Shown here: one piece after another, positions 24,917 through 33,544 of the stretch
Position numbering within the stretch: position 1 is the first letter of the stretch
How the letters are laid out: every line of letters begins with the position of its first letter
NCBI GenBank assembly: GCA_947168665.1
Contig: CAMVMX010000008.1
Location: 62,001 to 126,000, forward strand
Reading direction: 5' to 3'
Source: an uncultured Bacteroidales bacterium
Lineage (GTDB): Bacteria; Bacteroidota; Bacteroidia; Bacteroidales; P3
Length of the DNA stretch: 64,000 nucleotides
Translations under genes and position numbers: made by a program
Notes under the pieces: model-generated
Told to the model about the DNA's origin: nothing
The model's database searches: none
The model's input: the letters and a program-made list of their open reading frames with translations, nothing else

Positions 24917-25192
24917 CCGCCTGTTCGGTTGGGCATCAGGGGCTGGTGACCCGGTTGGCGGGGCAAGGTTCGCCCGGGCTTCGTTCACAGGTCGTCTTAA
25001 AGACGACTTGGCCGCGTCTGGGCTTCCCTGTTTTTTTCGGGTTGATAACGTCCCCCCTCTTCATTTATTGCTGTTGAAATATTTTTTTTGTTTTTTTAGC
25101 ACGAAAAGGCCGGTATTATCGAAAAAAAATGTATCTTTGCTAATTAAAATGTATAGATGAAAATTAAATATCTAATTAAATATTAATATCTT
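24917..25192. other. Gap between divergent moxR operon and the 25193 gene
   Basis: GC-rich near moxR, AT-rich near the plus-strand gene. It contains the palindrome GTCGTCTTAAAGACGAC (24991-25007), a possible operator, and a TATCTTTG -7 box. No coding sequence is seen. Confidence 0.5.
25132..25139 (+). promoter_or_regulatory. -7 box of the 25193 T9SS cargo gene
   Basis: TATCTTTG followed by C lies about 54 bp before the ATG, after a strongly AT-rich stretch. No good -33 TTTG is found at 19-21 nt. Confidence 0.55.
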
Positions 25193-28100
25193 ATGAAAAG
25201 TAGAAAAGTACTTCTCGGCTTGATTGTGGGCTTTTGTGTGTGTCTTGGAGGCACCGCAGGCGCCCAAAAAGCAAATTTCCAAAGCGACAAATTAGTCGAA
25301 ATCGGTCCTGATAACATCGGTGGCCGGGTCACTTCTCTTATTGCTGTTCACAACGGCTCCACTAACGATCTTTCCAGTGCACTCTATGCCGGTGCAGCCA
25401 CGGGTGGCCTCTACAAGCGTGCCGATTTCAGCAGCGACGATGATATATGGCAATATGTACCCTGCTATGTCAACGGCAAGGAACTGACACTCCCCATCAG
25501 CAGTATGGTGCGTGTGGACGATAGCACCATCCTCATCGCTACTGGTGAGAGCTATTATGCCAAAGGCTCCAACCTCAACAAGATGGCTGCCATCGGCCGC
25601 GGATTGTTCCTTTTCAATATGAACGACAACAGCTTCACCCGTCTCAATCAGACAGATCCCGGTTTCAATCTCGAAGCTGATTTTGCTTCGGTCAATGCCA
25701 TGACTATGATGACCGCCCAGGGTGTTCATTATATTTATATTGCTACCCCCAAAGGCCTGTTCCGCTGGAGCATCAGCCAAGCCAGCGACTGGAACACTCT
25801 TCCCCAGTCCGTTTTCGAGGGCAACATCCGCTCGGTTGTCGTCTCCAAGCAGTTCAACAGAGCTTTCTTCTCCTGCGGTGGCGGTGTTTATAAAATCGGC
25901 GATGTGATTGGCAACTCCGCTCCGGTCAACATTACCGGCAGCTGCGAAGGTTTCGGCCAGGGCACTGCTTATATTGACCTTGCCCTTGCCCCCTCCGACG
26001 AGAGCTATCTTTACGCTATGGCCAGCAACGCCAATGGCATCATGAAGGGTCTCTACCTCACCCGCAACACCAACACTTGGATTCTGCTTTCCTCCTCCAC
26101 GGTCACTCCTTTCAGCAGTGTCGCCAATGCGACCACCTGCGGCGCTCTTGCCGTCAACCCCATTGACCCCAAGGAAGTCTACATCGCCGGTGCCAACCTC
26201 TGGAAAGGTAAAGGCTACGTGGAAAATTCCCCCTATCAGTGGACAGCCTTCTCTTCAAACGAAAACCAGCTCAATGCCGGCGACTATATGGCTTATGTCT
26301 ATTCCAACTCATCCTTCCTCCATTCCGGAGTTCACCAGATTGTCCCCGTCTACGGCTGGAATGAAGAAGGTAATTATATGCTGCAAACCTATTATATCGC
26401 CACCGATGGCGGTGTCTACCTCTTGGCTGCGGCCACCAATACGGCACTATTTGTCAACTTCAATCGCGGACTGAACAACGTCCAGATCAACGGTCTTGCC
26501 GTTGCTCCCGACGGCTCCATCATCAGCGGCGCTAACAGCAACGCTTGCCCCTTCATTGAAGGCCGTGTGGCCCACAATGGTGGCCCCAACGACCCCTCTT
26601 GGTATGACAGAAGTGGCAGCAACACCAACCACATGGCCAATATCCTTTGGAAAGGCAACGGTGGTAAAGTGGCCGCTTCCCGCTTCATGCAGTATCTCCC
26701 CCAGTCCCGCCGCAACATCTTCGTCTCTTCCGGCAATGGCTCCATTGGCCGCGCCTATGCTGACTACTCCGACTGGACCAACACCCAGGTGTGGACAGCC
26801 GACCAGGCTTTCCTTTCCGACCTCATCGGCGGAGGCCCTGCCATTGGTCAGATTTATCTTTGGGAAACCGACAACAATACTCTGTCCAACGACAGCATGA
26901 CTTTTATCATTGACACCCTCAGCTTCATCAAGCGTAACGGCACCCGCCACAACCTTTCCCACAACTTCCGCATCCAGCCTGGCGACTCCATGATGGTTAC
27001 CTCCCGCGCTCATGCCGACTATCCTTTCTATCATGTTTTCGACCACAGTTTCATCGTCCGTGATGAACTCGTCCAGCAAACACATGTGCCTTTCGCCAGC
27101 CGCATGTTGGCCGTCACCGTCGAGAACGACCTTCCCCTCAACACCAATGTCTCTTACTGCTGGTTCCCCAACGACTACCGCAAAGTCTTCCTCGAATCCA
27201 ACGAGACCCGTTTCTGGAGCCACATTTACGGCATCAATGGTGCTGCCAACCCCCACATGTATGTCCGCTACACTGCCATGTCGCAGGATGGCGATTGCGC
27301 CTTCGTGGTTGTTGAAAACGACACCCTGAAGCAGTCCTTCATCGCCCGTGTGCACGGTCTCAACAGCGTCGACTACAACCTGCCTATCCCGCAGATTCGC
27401 GACAACCTCAACTACAAAATCAGCAAGCGCATCACCGTTATTGACACCATCATGGTCAGCGACAGCAACTACCTTTTCGGTCGCCGTATTTCCTCCATTA
27501 CCGTTGATCCTCGCGAGGGCAAAGACTGTATCGTCCTCACCTTCGACGGCTACAACAACAGCAACCCCAATGTGGTCTGCATCGACAATGCCTCTGGCAA
27601 CAACTATCAAATCCGCAACATCGCCCTCCCCACCAGCATTCCTGCCTACAGTGCAATGATTGAATGCACCAAAGGCGAGATATATGTCGGTACCGAAGAC
27701 GGCGTCTTCAAATCTTCCAGCCTCACCTCTCCCAGCTGGACCGAATATGGCGATTTCCGTGGTGTCCCTGTCACCGCCATGACCCAGGTCACCTACGACT
27801 ATCCCATGATTCAGCACGTCGGACACGACGGTGTCAGCGAAGTCCTCTATGTCTACCCCCGCACCAAGTGGAGCAAAGCCATGTACTTCGGCACCTATGG
27901 CCGTGGTATCTTCATGGATAGCACCTATGTCATTGACCACACCAACGAGATTGTCACCCCCGACATTTATCTCGACATTCCCACCGTGGCCTCCAGCAAC
28001 GTCAACAGCGTGCGCTTCTACCCCAATCCTGTGGTTGACAATGCCACCATGGAACTCACCGTCGGCAAAGCAGGCAAAGGCACTGTCTACATCTACGACA

Positions 28101-28255
28101 TTACCGGCAAGGTGGTCTACACCGAAAGTCTTGGCAACCTGACCGAAGGTGTCCACACCCACACCGTCAACTGCCAGTCCCTGCCTCACGGCATGTATCT
28201 GGTCAACGTAGCCATCGGCAGCCAGAAAGCCACTTCGAAATTAATTGTAAGATAA
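25193..28255 (+). CDS. Large secreted beta-propeller-like protein with T9SS type A sorting domain
   Basis: 1020 residues. The signal peptide is 'VLLGLIVGFCVCLGGTAGAQ'. The body begins 'VEIGPDNIGGRVTSLIAVH' and continues with repeated blade-like elements such as 'LYAGAATGGLYKRADF', 'IYIATPKGLFRWS' and 'IYVGTEDGVFKSS', which recall sortilin/BNR-type propellers. The last ~80 residues start 'VRFYPNPVVDNATMELTV' and end 'KATSKLIVR', the type A sorting domain cleaved during T9SS export. Expression is from its own promoter, and a strong terminator follows at 28274. Codon usage is C-ending and highly biased, which suggests high expression. No enzyme site is recognised. Confidence 0.85.
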   Translation: MKSRKVLLGLIVGFCVCLGGTAGAQKANFQSDKLVEIGPDNIGGRVTSLIAVHNGSTNDLSSALYAGAATGGLYKRADFSSDDDIWQYVPCYVNGKELTLPISSMVRVDDSTILIATGESYYAKGSNLNKMAAIGRGLFLFNMNDNSFTRLNQTDPGFNLEADFASVNAMTMMTAQGVHYIYIATPKGLFRWSISQASDWNTLPQSVFEGNIRSVVVSKQFNRAFFSCGGGVYKIGDVIGNSAPVNITGSCEGFGQGTAYIDLALAPSDESYLYAMASNANGIMKGLYLTRNTNTWILLSSSTVTPFSSVANATTCGALAVNPIDPKEVYIAGANLWKGKGYVENSPYQWTAFSSNENQLNAGDYMAYVYSNSSFLHSGVHQIVPVYGWNEEGNYMLQTYYIATDGGVYLLAAATNTALFVNFNRGLNNVQINGLAVAPDGSIISGANSNACPFIEGRVAHNGGPNDPSWYDRSGSNTNHMANILWKGNGGKVAASRFMQYLPQSRRNIFVSSGNGSIGRAYADYSDWTNTQVWTADQAFLSDLIGGGPAIGQIYLWETDNNTLSNDSMTFIIDTLSFIKRNGTRHNLSHNFRIQPGDSMMVTSRAHADYPFYHVFDHSFIVRDELVQQTHVPFASRMLAVTVENDLPLNTNVSYCWFPNDYRKVFLESNETRFWSHIYGINGAANPHMYVRYTAMSQDGDCAFVVVENDTLKQSFIARVHGLNSVDYNLPIPQIRDNLNYKISKRITVIDTIMVSDSNYLFGRRISSITVDPREGKDCIVLTFDGYNNSNPNVVCIDNASGNNYQIRNIALPTSIPAYSAMIECTKGEIYVGTEDGVFKSSSLTSPSWTEYGDFRGVPVTAMTQVTYDYPMIQHVGHDGVSEVLYVYPRTKWSKAMYFGTYGRGIFMDSTYVIDHTNEIVTPDIYLDIPTVASSNVNSVRFYPNPVVDNATMELTVGKAGKGTVYIYDITGKVVYTESLGNLTEGVHTHTVNCQSLPHGMYLVNVAIGSQKATSKLIVR

Positions 28256-28273
28256 TAACAATTAGATAGAGAA

Positions 28274-28307
28274 AGAGGTACTGGCAACTCTCAGTACCTC
28301 TTTTTTC
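28274..28307 (+). terminator. Rho-independent terminator
   Basis: A perfect 10-bp stem (AGAGGTACTG, 28274-28283; complement 28292-28301) with an 8-nt loop and a T-run, directly after the 25193 gene. Confidence 0.9.
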
Positions 28308-28338
28308 ATATTCATCCATTAATCATTAACCTGTTCCG

Positions 28339-29616
28339 ATGCAAACAAACCTTGTTCAAGAACTCAAATGGCGCGGCATGATTCACGACATCATGCCTGG
28401 TACAGAAGACCAGCTCAACAAAGAAGTAACCACCGCATACGTGGGCATTGACCCTACGGCCGACTCGCTCCACATTGGTCATCTGGTCAGCATAATGCTT
28501 CTCAAGCATCTCCAGATGGCCGGACATAAACCCATCGCCCTCGTGGGCGGAGCCACGGGCATGATTGGCGACCCCTCATTCAAAGCTGCCGAGCGCAAAC
28601 TCCTCACTGTCGAAGAAGTCCAGCACAACGTCAGCTGCATCCGGCAGCAACTGGCCAAATTCCTTGATTTCGACAGCCCCGTCAACGGAGCCGAAATCTG
28701 CAACAACTATGACTGGATGAAAGACTACCTCTTTCTCGACTTCATTCGCGATGTAGGCAAGCACATCACTGTCAATTACATGATGACCAAAGACTCCGTT
28801 AAAAAACGACTCGAGACGGGTCTTTCCTTCACCGAGTTCAGCTACCAGCTACTCCAGGCCTACGACTACCTCACCCTCTATCGCACCAAAGGGTGCCGTC
28901 TGCAGATGGGCGGCTCCGACCAGTGGGGCAACATCACCACCGGCACCGAGCTCATCCGCCGTATGGAAGGGGGCGAGGCCTACGCACTCACCTGCCCTCT
29001 CATCACCAAAGCCGACGGCACCAAATTCGGCAAAACCGAAGGCGGCAATGTCTGGCTCGACCCTGCCAAGACCAGCCCTTACAAATTCTATCAATTCTGG
29101 CTCAACTGCTCCGATGTCGATGCTGCCCGCTACATACGCATCTTCACCCTCCTCAGCCGTGAGGAAATTGAGGAATGCGAGCGTCAGCACGCCGAAGCCC
29201 CCGAACGCCGCATCTTGCAGCGTGCACTGGCCAAGGACATCACTTGCCGCGTCCACTCCCAGCGCGATTATGACATCGCCGTGTCCGCCTCCGAACTCCT
29301 CTTCGGCAAGGGCACAACCGAGCAGCTCAATAGTCTCGACCGTGCCACCATACTCTCCGTTTTCGAAGGCGTGCCTCAGTTCACCGTCGCGCGGTCCACT
29401 ATTGAGCAGGGCGTAAGCCTCATCGACCTCGCTGCCGAAACCGGCATGTTTGCCTCCAAAGGCGAAATCCGTCGCGAGTTGAAACAAAACTCCATCTCAG
29501 TCAACAAGGCCAAGGTGGGCGAAGACTGCCGCCTCACTGCCGCTGATGTCCTCTCCTGTGGCAGCATCCTTGTGCAGAAAGGCAAAAAGTCATACTACCT
29601 CCTCAATGTAGAGTAG
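28339..29616 (+). CDS. tyrS: Tyrosyl-tRNA synthetase
   Basis: 425 residues, full length. The class I HIGH motif appears as '[14 protein letters not shown]' and the KMSKS-like motif as '[11 protein letters not shown]'. '[12 protein letters not shown]' forms the tyrosine/AMP pocket. The C-terminal S4-like RNA-binding domain (about 355-425) includes '[17 protein letters not shown]'. The enzyme charges tRNA-Tyr. It lies between a strong terminator and a hairpin at 29681, so it is probably transcribed alone. Confidence 0.98.
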   Translation: MQTNLVQELKWRGMIHDIMPGTEDQLNKEVTTAYVGIDPTADSLHIGHLVSIMLLKHLQMAGHKPIALVGGATGMIGDPSFKAAERKLLTVEEVQHNVSCIRQQLAKFLDFDSPVNGAEICNNYDWMKDYLFLDFIRDVGKHITVNYMMTKDSVKKRLETGLSFTEFSYQLLQAYDYLTLYRTKGCRLQMGGSDQWGNITTGTELIRRMEGGEAYALTCPLITKADGTKFGKTEGGNVWLDPAKTSPYKFYQFWLNCSDVDAARYIRIFTLLSREEIEECERQHAEAPERRILQRALAKDITCRVHSQRDYDIAVSASELLFGKGTTEQLNSLDRATILSVFEGVPQFTVARSTIEQGVSLIDLAAETGMFASKGEIRRELKQNSISVNKAKVGEDCRLTAADVLSCGSILVQKGKKSYYLLNVE

Positions 29617-29680
29617 GCTCTTTTCCTTCCTTTTGCTGTCACAATCATTTCGGCGGCAAAATGCTCCGGGATAATAAATC

Positions 29681-29714
29681 AAACAGTGAGTCGCAACTGC
29701 GTGGCTCACTGTTT
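29681..29714. terminator. Hairpin between tyrS and the T9SS relic
   Basis: Arms 29681-29690 (AAACAGTGAG) and 29705-29714 are complementary over 10 bp with a 14-nt loop. It lies 64 bp past tyrS and also 50 bp past the end of the minus-strand relic, so it may once have served both. Confidence 0.6.
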
Positions 29715-29763
29715 CGTTCTCCATTCTTGCGGGCCAAAGCTGTCGGCTCGGCCGGAGGCTGCA

Positions 29764-29997
29764 TCAAGATTTCACTATCTGCCTTGTCGCTGTGCCATTG
29801 GTGGTGTGGATGCGCAGCAGGTAAGTCCCGGCGGGGAGGGAGGACAGGTCCAATCGCAAGTGTCTTCCGTCGGCCTGAGATTCCATCCGGCATATTGCAA
29901 AAGACCGTGAATTGGTGTGTTATAATAGTAGGTTCGTGTATTATAGGTATCTTCCAAGCAGGAAAGCTGTTTGGTGACTCAATGTTTTCGAGTGCAA
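29764..29997 (-). pseudogene. Relic of a T9SS type A cargo gene (C-terminal domain only)
   Basis: The minus strand from 29919 to 29764 is open for 51 codons and ends with a textbook type A tail: 'LRLDLSSLPAGTYLLRIHTT' then 'NGTATRQIVKS' and a stop. In front of it an in-frame TAA (29920-29922) and a frame change interrupt the reading, while another frame gives 'ALENIESPN' (29969-29997) and 'HQFTVFCNMPDG', which look like the start of the same domain. No start codon, signal peptide or body remains. I infer a deleted cargo gene. Confidence 0.65.
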
Positions 29998-30174
29998 ATG
30001 TGCTTCTTTTTTTAATTAGGCAATGGTTAGTCTTAATATTTTTTTAATGTATAAGTGTAATATACTAATAATCTGCAAAGTGAATATCACTGCAAAAATG
30101 TTCTTTTTATCGTGTTCCTGCACAATCCGTCCTCAATCCCGCCCGCTGCCACCCAGTTCGTGACATGACAAAAA

Positions 30175-30202
30175 AGTGGCATACCCGTCAGGATATGCCA
30201 CT
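30175..30202 (-). terminator. Rho-independent terminator of the PepSY-like gene
   Basis: Stem AGTGGCATA/TATGCCACT (30175-30183, 30194-30202), followed on the minus strand by TTTTTT. It lies 23 bp past the stop at 30225. Confidence 0.85.
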
Positions 30203-30224
30203 CTGTGTAGAGCGCTGGTGATGT

Positions 30225-30707
30225 TTATTTCTCGTCGATGACTTCAATCATCTTGCAGTCAGTCTCGAAAGCTATAGTTTTGATTTCGGTCTCTTTTTTC
30301 CAGAAAAGGAAGCCTTTCATGCGCGCTATGCGGGCCTGGTAGGTCATCTTGCCTTTCAGGTTGCGGATATAGATGCAGGTGATTTTGTGTCCCGGGAAGC
30401 GGTTGGCCACGGTGTCCTTGATGGCGTGGGGATAATATTGCTCGTCGATGAAGTAGCGTGTCTCAGTGCCGTGGTTTGAGAACCGCTGGGCTTGGCGGTC
30501 GCCGTCGGCGTTGGTGAAGGTGGCCATGTAATAGATGCTGTCGCTGGTGACAACCCACGACACATTCTGTGCCTCCTTGTTCTGGTTTTGGAAGTCCTTT
30601 ACGAATCTGACAGGTACGTCGGCTTCTTTGATTGAAAGTTCTTTCTGGGCAAATACCAGTGTCTGACTCATTGCTATGAGTGCTGCAAGTACAAGTATTT
30701 TTTTCAT
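30225..30707 (-). CDS. Secreted PepSY-like (DUF2874) protein
   Basis: 160 residues from the ATG at 30707 (MKKILVLAALIAMSQ), which gives a clean signal peptide ending 'TLVFAQ'; the frame extends 13 codons further upstream without protein-like sequence. 'VPVRFVKDFQNQNKEAQNVSW' (key residues V-P, F, W) and 'YYMATFTNADGDRQAQRFS' match the PepSY-like domain pattern, and 'AIKDTVANRFPGHKITCIYI' is the second half-repeat. Such small periplasmic proteins are common in Bacteroidetes; their function is unclear. It is a single-gene unit with its own promoter (30751) and terminator (30175). Confidence 0.75.
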   Translation of the reverse strand: MKKILVLAALIAMSQTLVFAQKELSIKEADVPVRFVKDFQNQNKEAQNVSWVVTSDSIYYMATFTNADGDRQAQRFSNHGTETRYFIDEQYYPHAIKDTVANRFPGHKITCIYIRNLKGKMTYQARIARMKGFLFWKKETEIKTIAFETDCKMIEVIDEK

Positions 30708-30750
30708 ATTGTGATGTTTATAATGTTTATATTCCTTTTCATTCAATCTA

Positions 30751-30758
30751 CAAAGATA
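30751..30758 (-). promoter_or_regulatory. -7 box of the PepSY-like gene
   Basis: Minus-strand TATCTTTG about 44 bp upstream of the ATG at 30707. Confidence 0.6.
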
Positions 30759-30824
30759 CTATTTTTTTGTTACATTGTCCGTTTTTTTACACAAAAAATC
30801 TTTTTTTTGTTGCCGCAATTCTCC

Positions 30825-31877
30825 TTACGTCTGCAGCCCCAGCATCTGCCGGTAGAGTTGTTGGTACTGTTGCATGTGGCGCGGATAGTCGAAGGTGGCG
30901 GCGCGGGCCGTCGCGGCCTGTGCCGCCTGTGCCGTAAAGTCCGCAAGCCCTTGCCGGACAATCCCGGCCATATTATCCGGCGCGAAGTCGTCGAAATAGT
31001 AAGCCTCCTTGCCCCCAATTTCGGGCAGACTTGTGCAGCGTGAGGCGAACACGGGTTTGCCCCACTGCATGGCTTCGATGACGGGCAGACCAAACCCTTC
31101 GCTCAGCGAGGGCATCGCCAGTGCGGTGCAGTGGGCGTAGAGCCAGCGCCGCTCCTCGTCGGTCACTATGCCCACCATCTGCACATTGGGGTGTTTCGGC
31201 AGCTCTCCCCGCAGGGCTTGGGCATAGGGGTCGCTGTCGTTGCCGGCAATGACGAGGGTGTGCTGCGGCAGGCGATCCATCATAGGCAGGAGGGTGTGCA
31301 CGTTTTTCTTGGCCTTCACCACCCCGATACAGAGCAGGAACGGCTTTGAGGGGTCGACGGCGGCGGGCCGCCGCTGGGTGCCCAGGGTGGTGTCCTCCAC
31401 CCCGTTGTAGATGGTGTGCAGTTCCTTCCCGCTTAGGCGCAAGTGCCGCAAGGCTTCCTGCCGGGCAAACTGGGATATAAAGCATACCGTCCTGGCGCTG
31501 TCGCACTCCCGTTGCAGCCGTCTCAGATAGCGCAGCCGTTTGGCCCCCTGCTTTTCGTAGAGGAAGTTCAGGTCGTGGATGGTTAGCAGACGCATTCCCC
31601 CGTGCCGCGGGCGGAACGGGGATAACTGGTGGATGGAGTGCCACAAATCATAGTGCGGCAAAAGCCACGGCGCCAGCCTGTAGCAGTCCCGGGCCTCGCG
31701 GTAGTCCACCTCTGGGCCGAAAGCCCCTACATGGCTCTTGGGTACGAGGAGGGTGATGCGTATGTCCGGGCCCAGTTCGGCGGCGTGCGCAGCATACCAC
31801 CGGCCATAGTTGAGGGCTATCTGCCCCAGGCCGCAGTAGGGGTGGCGCAATATACTCAGGTCAATCAGGATGTTCAT
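30825..31877 (-). CDS. Glycosyltransferase family 4 (GT-B)
   Basis: 350 residues from the ATG at 31877 (MNILIDLSILRHP); an upstream in-frame ATG would add 17 unlikely residues. The N-terminal half has the glycine-rich loop 'HPYCGLGQIALNYGRWY'. The C-terminal GT-B donor domain shows 'FLLCIGVVKAKKNVHTLLPM' and the E-x7-E motif 'SEGFGLPVIEAMQWGKPV'. These enzymes use nucleotide sugars to build LPS or capsule. The gene ends a three-gene minus-strand unit: GT2, TrmH-type methyltransferase, GT4. Confidence 0.9.
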   Translation of the reverse strand: MNILIDLSILRHPYCGLGQIALNYGRWYAAHAAELGPDIRITLLVPKSHVGAFGPEVDYREARDCYRLAPWLLPHYDLWHSIHQLSPFRPRHGGMRLLTIHDLNFLYEKQGAKRLRYLRRLQRECDSARTVCFISQFARQEALRHLRLSGKELHTIYNGVEDTTLGTQRRPAAVDPSKPFLLCIGVVKAKKNVHTLLPMMDRLPQHTLVIAGNDSDPYAQALRGELPKHPNVQMVGIVTDEERRWLYAHCTALAMPSLSEGFGLPVIEAMQWGKPVFASRCTSLPEIGGKEAYYFDDFAPDNMAGIVRQGLADFTAQAAQAATARAATFDYPRHMQQYQQLYRQMLGLQT

Positions 31878-31953
31878 AACAGTCAGCTTTATGCTTCCGG
31901 CGTGCGGCAGTGCGGCAATGCCGCCCATGCGCTGCCGGGTGGCACGCCGGGGG

Positions 31954-32676
31954 TCATTGCTGGCCGAAGAGGCTTTGCCGCAGGTGGTCCATCACGTTGC
32001 GCCCGTCGCGGATCACCTGCATAGCCCAGTAAAGCTTGAGGGTAATCTGCTCGTCAGGGGTCAGCTGCCATGCGATGCGGGGGTCCGAGCGCATCTTCTC
32101 CGTGAGGCAAAAGAGCGACAACGCCGCGCACACACTGATGTTGAAACTCTCGGTGAACCCATACATCGGCACCTTCACATACCCGTCGGCATGACTGATG
32201 GCCTCCTCGGTGAGGCCCGTCAGTTCGGTGCCGAACACCAGGGCCACGGGTTGCGAAATGTCCAGCTGGGTGATGAGGGTGTCATTCTCGTGCGGGAGGG
32301 TGGCAATGATGCGGTAGCCGCGCGCCCGCAACTCGTCGTAGGTCTGCAGTATGTCGGGGTGCTTGTAGTAGTCCACCCACTTGTCCGACCCCATCGACAC
32401 ATCCGAGTTGGGGGCATAGCGGTTGCGGTTCTCAACCACATGCACATCCTGCACCCCGAAGCAGTCGCAGCTGCGCAGCACCGCGCTGGCGTTGTGCGAC
32501 TGGAAAATATCCTCCAGCACCACGCTGATGTGGCGCGTGCGGTTCATCACCAGCCTGTCGAAGAGGTCGCGCTTGTTCTCGCTGAACAATTGGGCGGCGG
32601 CCTCATAGAGCCGCTCTTTCTCTTCGCGGCTGTAGGAGCCGAAAAGGCCCCGGTTGCTGTCGTTTATTTCTGGCAT
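31954..32676 (-). CDS. trmH: SpoU/TrmH-family RNA 2'-O-methyltransferase
   Basis: 240 residues from the ATG at 32676 (MPEINDSNRGLFG); the frame is open another 57 codons upstream but overlaps the GT2 gene. The three SPOUT motifs are clear: 'FQSHNASAVLRSCDCFGVQD' (motif 1, N-x-G-A type), 'VALVFGTELTGLTEEA' (motif 2) and 'VPMYGFTESFNISVCAALSL' (motif 3, the knot). The length and motif spacing fit TrmH, which methylates Gm18 of tRNA, but other tRNA or rRNA targets cannot be excluded. It sits between two glycosyltransferases, probably as a passenger in their transcript. Confidence 0.85.
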   Translation of the reverse strand: MPEINDSNRGLFGSYSREEKERLYEAAAQLFSENKRDLFDRLVMNRTRHISVVLEDIFQSHNASAVLRSCDCFGVQDVHVVENRNRYAPNSDVSMGSDKWVDYYKHPDILQTYDELRARGYRIIATLPHENDTLITQLDISQPVALVFGTELTGLTEEAISHADGYVKVPMYGFTESFNISVCAALSLFCLTEKMRSDPRIAWQLTPDEQITLKLYWAMQVIRDGRNVMDHLRQSLFGQQ

Positions 32677-32687
32677 AAGGTATCGTG

Positions 32688-33470
32688 TTATTTGTTGCCC
32701 TGCTGGCTCTCCTTCGCCCGGAGGCACATCTCGCGCAGGGTGGCGTATTTCATAAAAGTGTAATGGGCATTCATGCGGCAGAGTACGTACCCCGCCTTCC
32801 CGTCGCGGAAACCGCCGCGCACCACATAGTCGCGCACAAAGGTCCACAGCGGCTTCAGCACCACGGCCCCCATGCCGGGGCGGTGGCCGGCCGCAAAGGC
32901 CGCCTCGGCCCCCAGCCGGTAGTAGCGGGGCTGGCGGCGGGCCAGGTCGTCAATCTCATAGTAGGAATAGTGCAGCAGGTCGCCTTGCAGGGCCACCGTC
33001 TGCGGGGTGCCCGCAAAAACCACCTCCTCGTGTATGTCGCCCTCCCAGCGGGCCGTGCCCGTGGGCCACAGGCGCACCTTGCGGTCCGGATACCACCCGC
33101 AGTGGTGTATCCAATGGCCGCAGAAGTTGGTGAGGCGGTCCACGGCATAGACCGCGTCGGCCCTCAGCCCGCCCTCCTTGAGGCGCAGCAGCGACCGCCG
33201 CAGGGAGTCCGAGAGAGCCTCGTCGGCATCGATGCTCAGTGTCCACGGGTGCGTGGCCAGACCGTCGGCATAATTCTTCTGCCCCGAATAGCCCTCCCAC
33301 GGGTGGCGCACAAACCGCGCGCCGTGGCGCAGACAGATGGCCTCGGTCCCGTCGGTCGAACCTGAGTCCACCACCACCACCTCGTCGGCCACGCCCCGCA
33401 GCGAGCCGAGGCAGCGCTCAATGTTGCGCTCCTCGTTCTGAGTAATGATTACGGCACTTATTTCGTTCAT
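32688..33470 (-). CDS. Glycosyltransferase family 2 (LPS core type)
   Basis: 260 residues. 'SAVIITQNEERNIERCLGSL' and 'EVVVVDSGSTDGTEAIC' are the GT-A nucleotide-binding start, and 'WTLSIDADEALSDSL' carries the metal-binding DAD. 'FCGHWIHHCGWYPDRKVRLW' and 'EGDIHEEV' follow the pattern of WaaE/KdtX-like LPS core transferases. An amphipathic C-terminal region ('VLKPLWTFVRDYVVRGGFRDG') may touch the membrane. It is the first gene of the minus-strand unit, divergent from a GT4 gene with a compact shared promoter. Confidence 0.9.
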   Translation of the reverse strand: MNEISAVIITQNEERNIERCLGSLRGVADEVVVVDSGSTDGTEAICLRHGARFVRHPWEGYSGQKNYADGLATHPWTLSIDADEALSDSLRRSLLRLKEGGLRADAVYAVDRLTNFCGHWIHHCGWYPDRKVRLWPTGTARWEGDIHEEVVFAGTPQTVALQGDLLHYSYYEIDDLARRQPRYYRLGAEAAFAAGHRPGMGAVVLKPLWTFVRDYVVRGGFRDGKAGYVLCRMNAHYTFMKYATLREMCLRAKESQQGNK

Positions 33471-33493
33471 AGAATTTTTTTTGAAAGAAAATG

Positions 33494-33501
33494 CAAAGAT
33501 A
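33494..33501 (-). promoter_or_regulatory. -7 box of the GT2-trmH-GT4 operon
   Basis: Minus-strand TATCTTTG, with TTG (33523-33525) 21 nt upstream. The divergent -7 box at 33515 overlaps its spacer. Confidence 0.65.
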
Positions 33502-33514
33502 CGGTTTTTTTTTG

Positions 33515-33522
33515 TATTTTTG
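33515..33522 (+). promoter_or_regulatory. -7 box of the 33545 glycosyltransferase
   Basis: TATTTTTG followed by C, 23 bp before the ATG at 33545. Confidence 0.6.
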
Positions 33523-33544
33523 CAATTTCAAACAGGATTCAGTT

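Larger units (their letters stand above)
29617..30224. other. 608-bp gap with a gene relic and two hairpins
   Basis: No intact gene. It holds a hairpin at 29681-29714, a decayed T9SS cargo 3' end at 29764-29997 (minus strand), about 130 bp of AT-rich sequence and the terminator of the PepSY-like gene at 30175. Confidence 0.7.

Noticed and set aside
26447-28189. A 580-codon minus-strand frame inside the large T9SS cargo gene
   Set aside because: Val/Asp/Gly-rich mirror translation of a C-ending codon bias, with no start context or motifs.
29661-30047. A 128-codon plus-strand frame after tyrS
   Set aside because: It covers a hairpin and the antisense of the T9SS relic; its composition is not protein-like in the second half.
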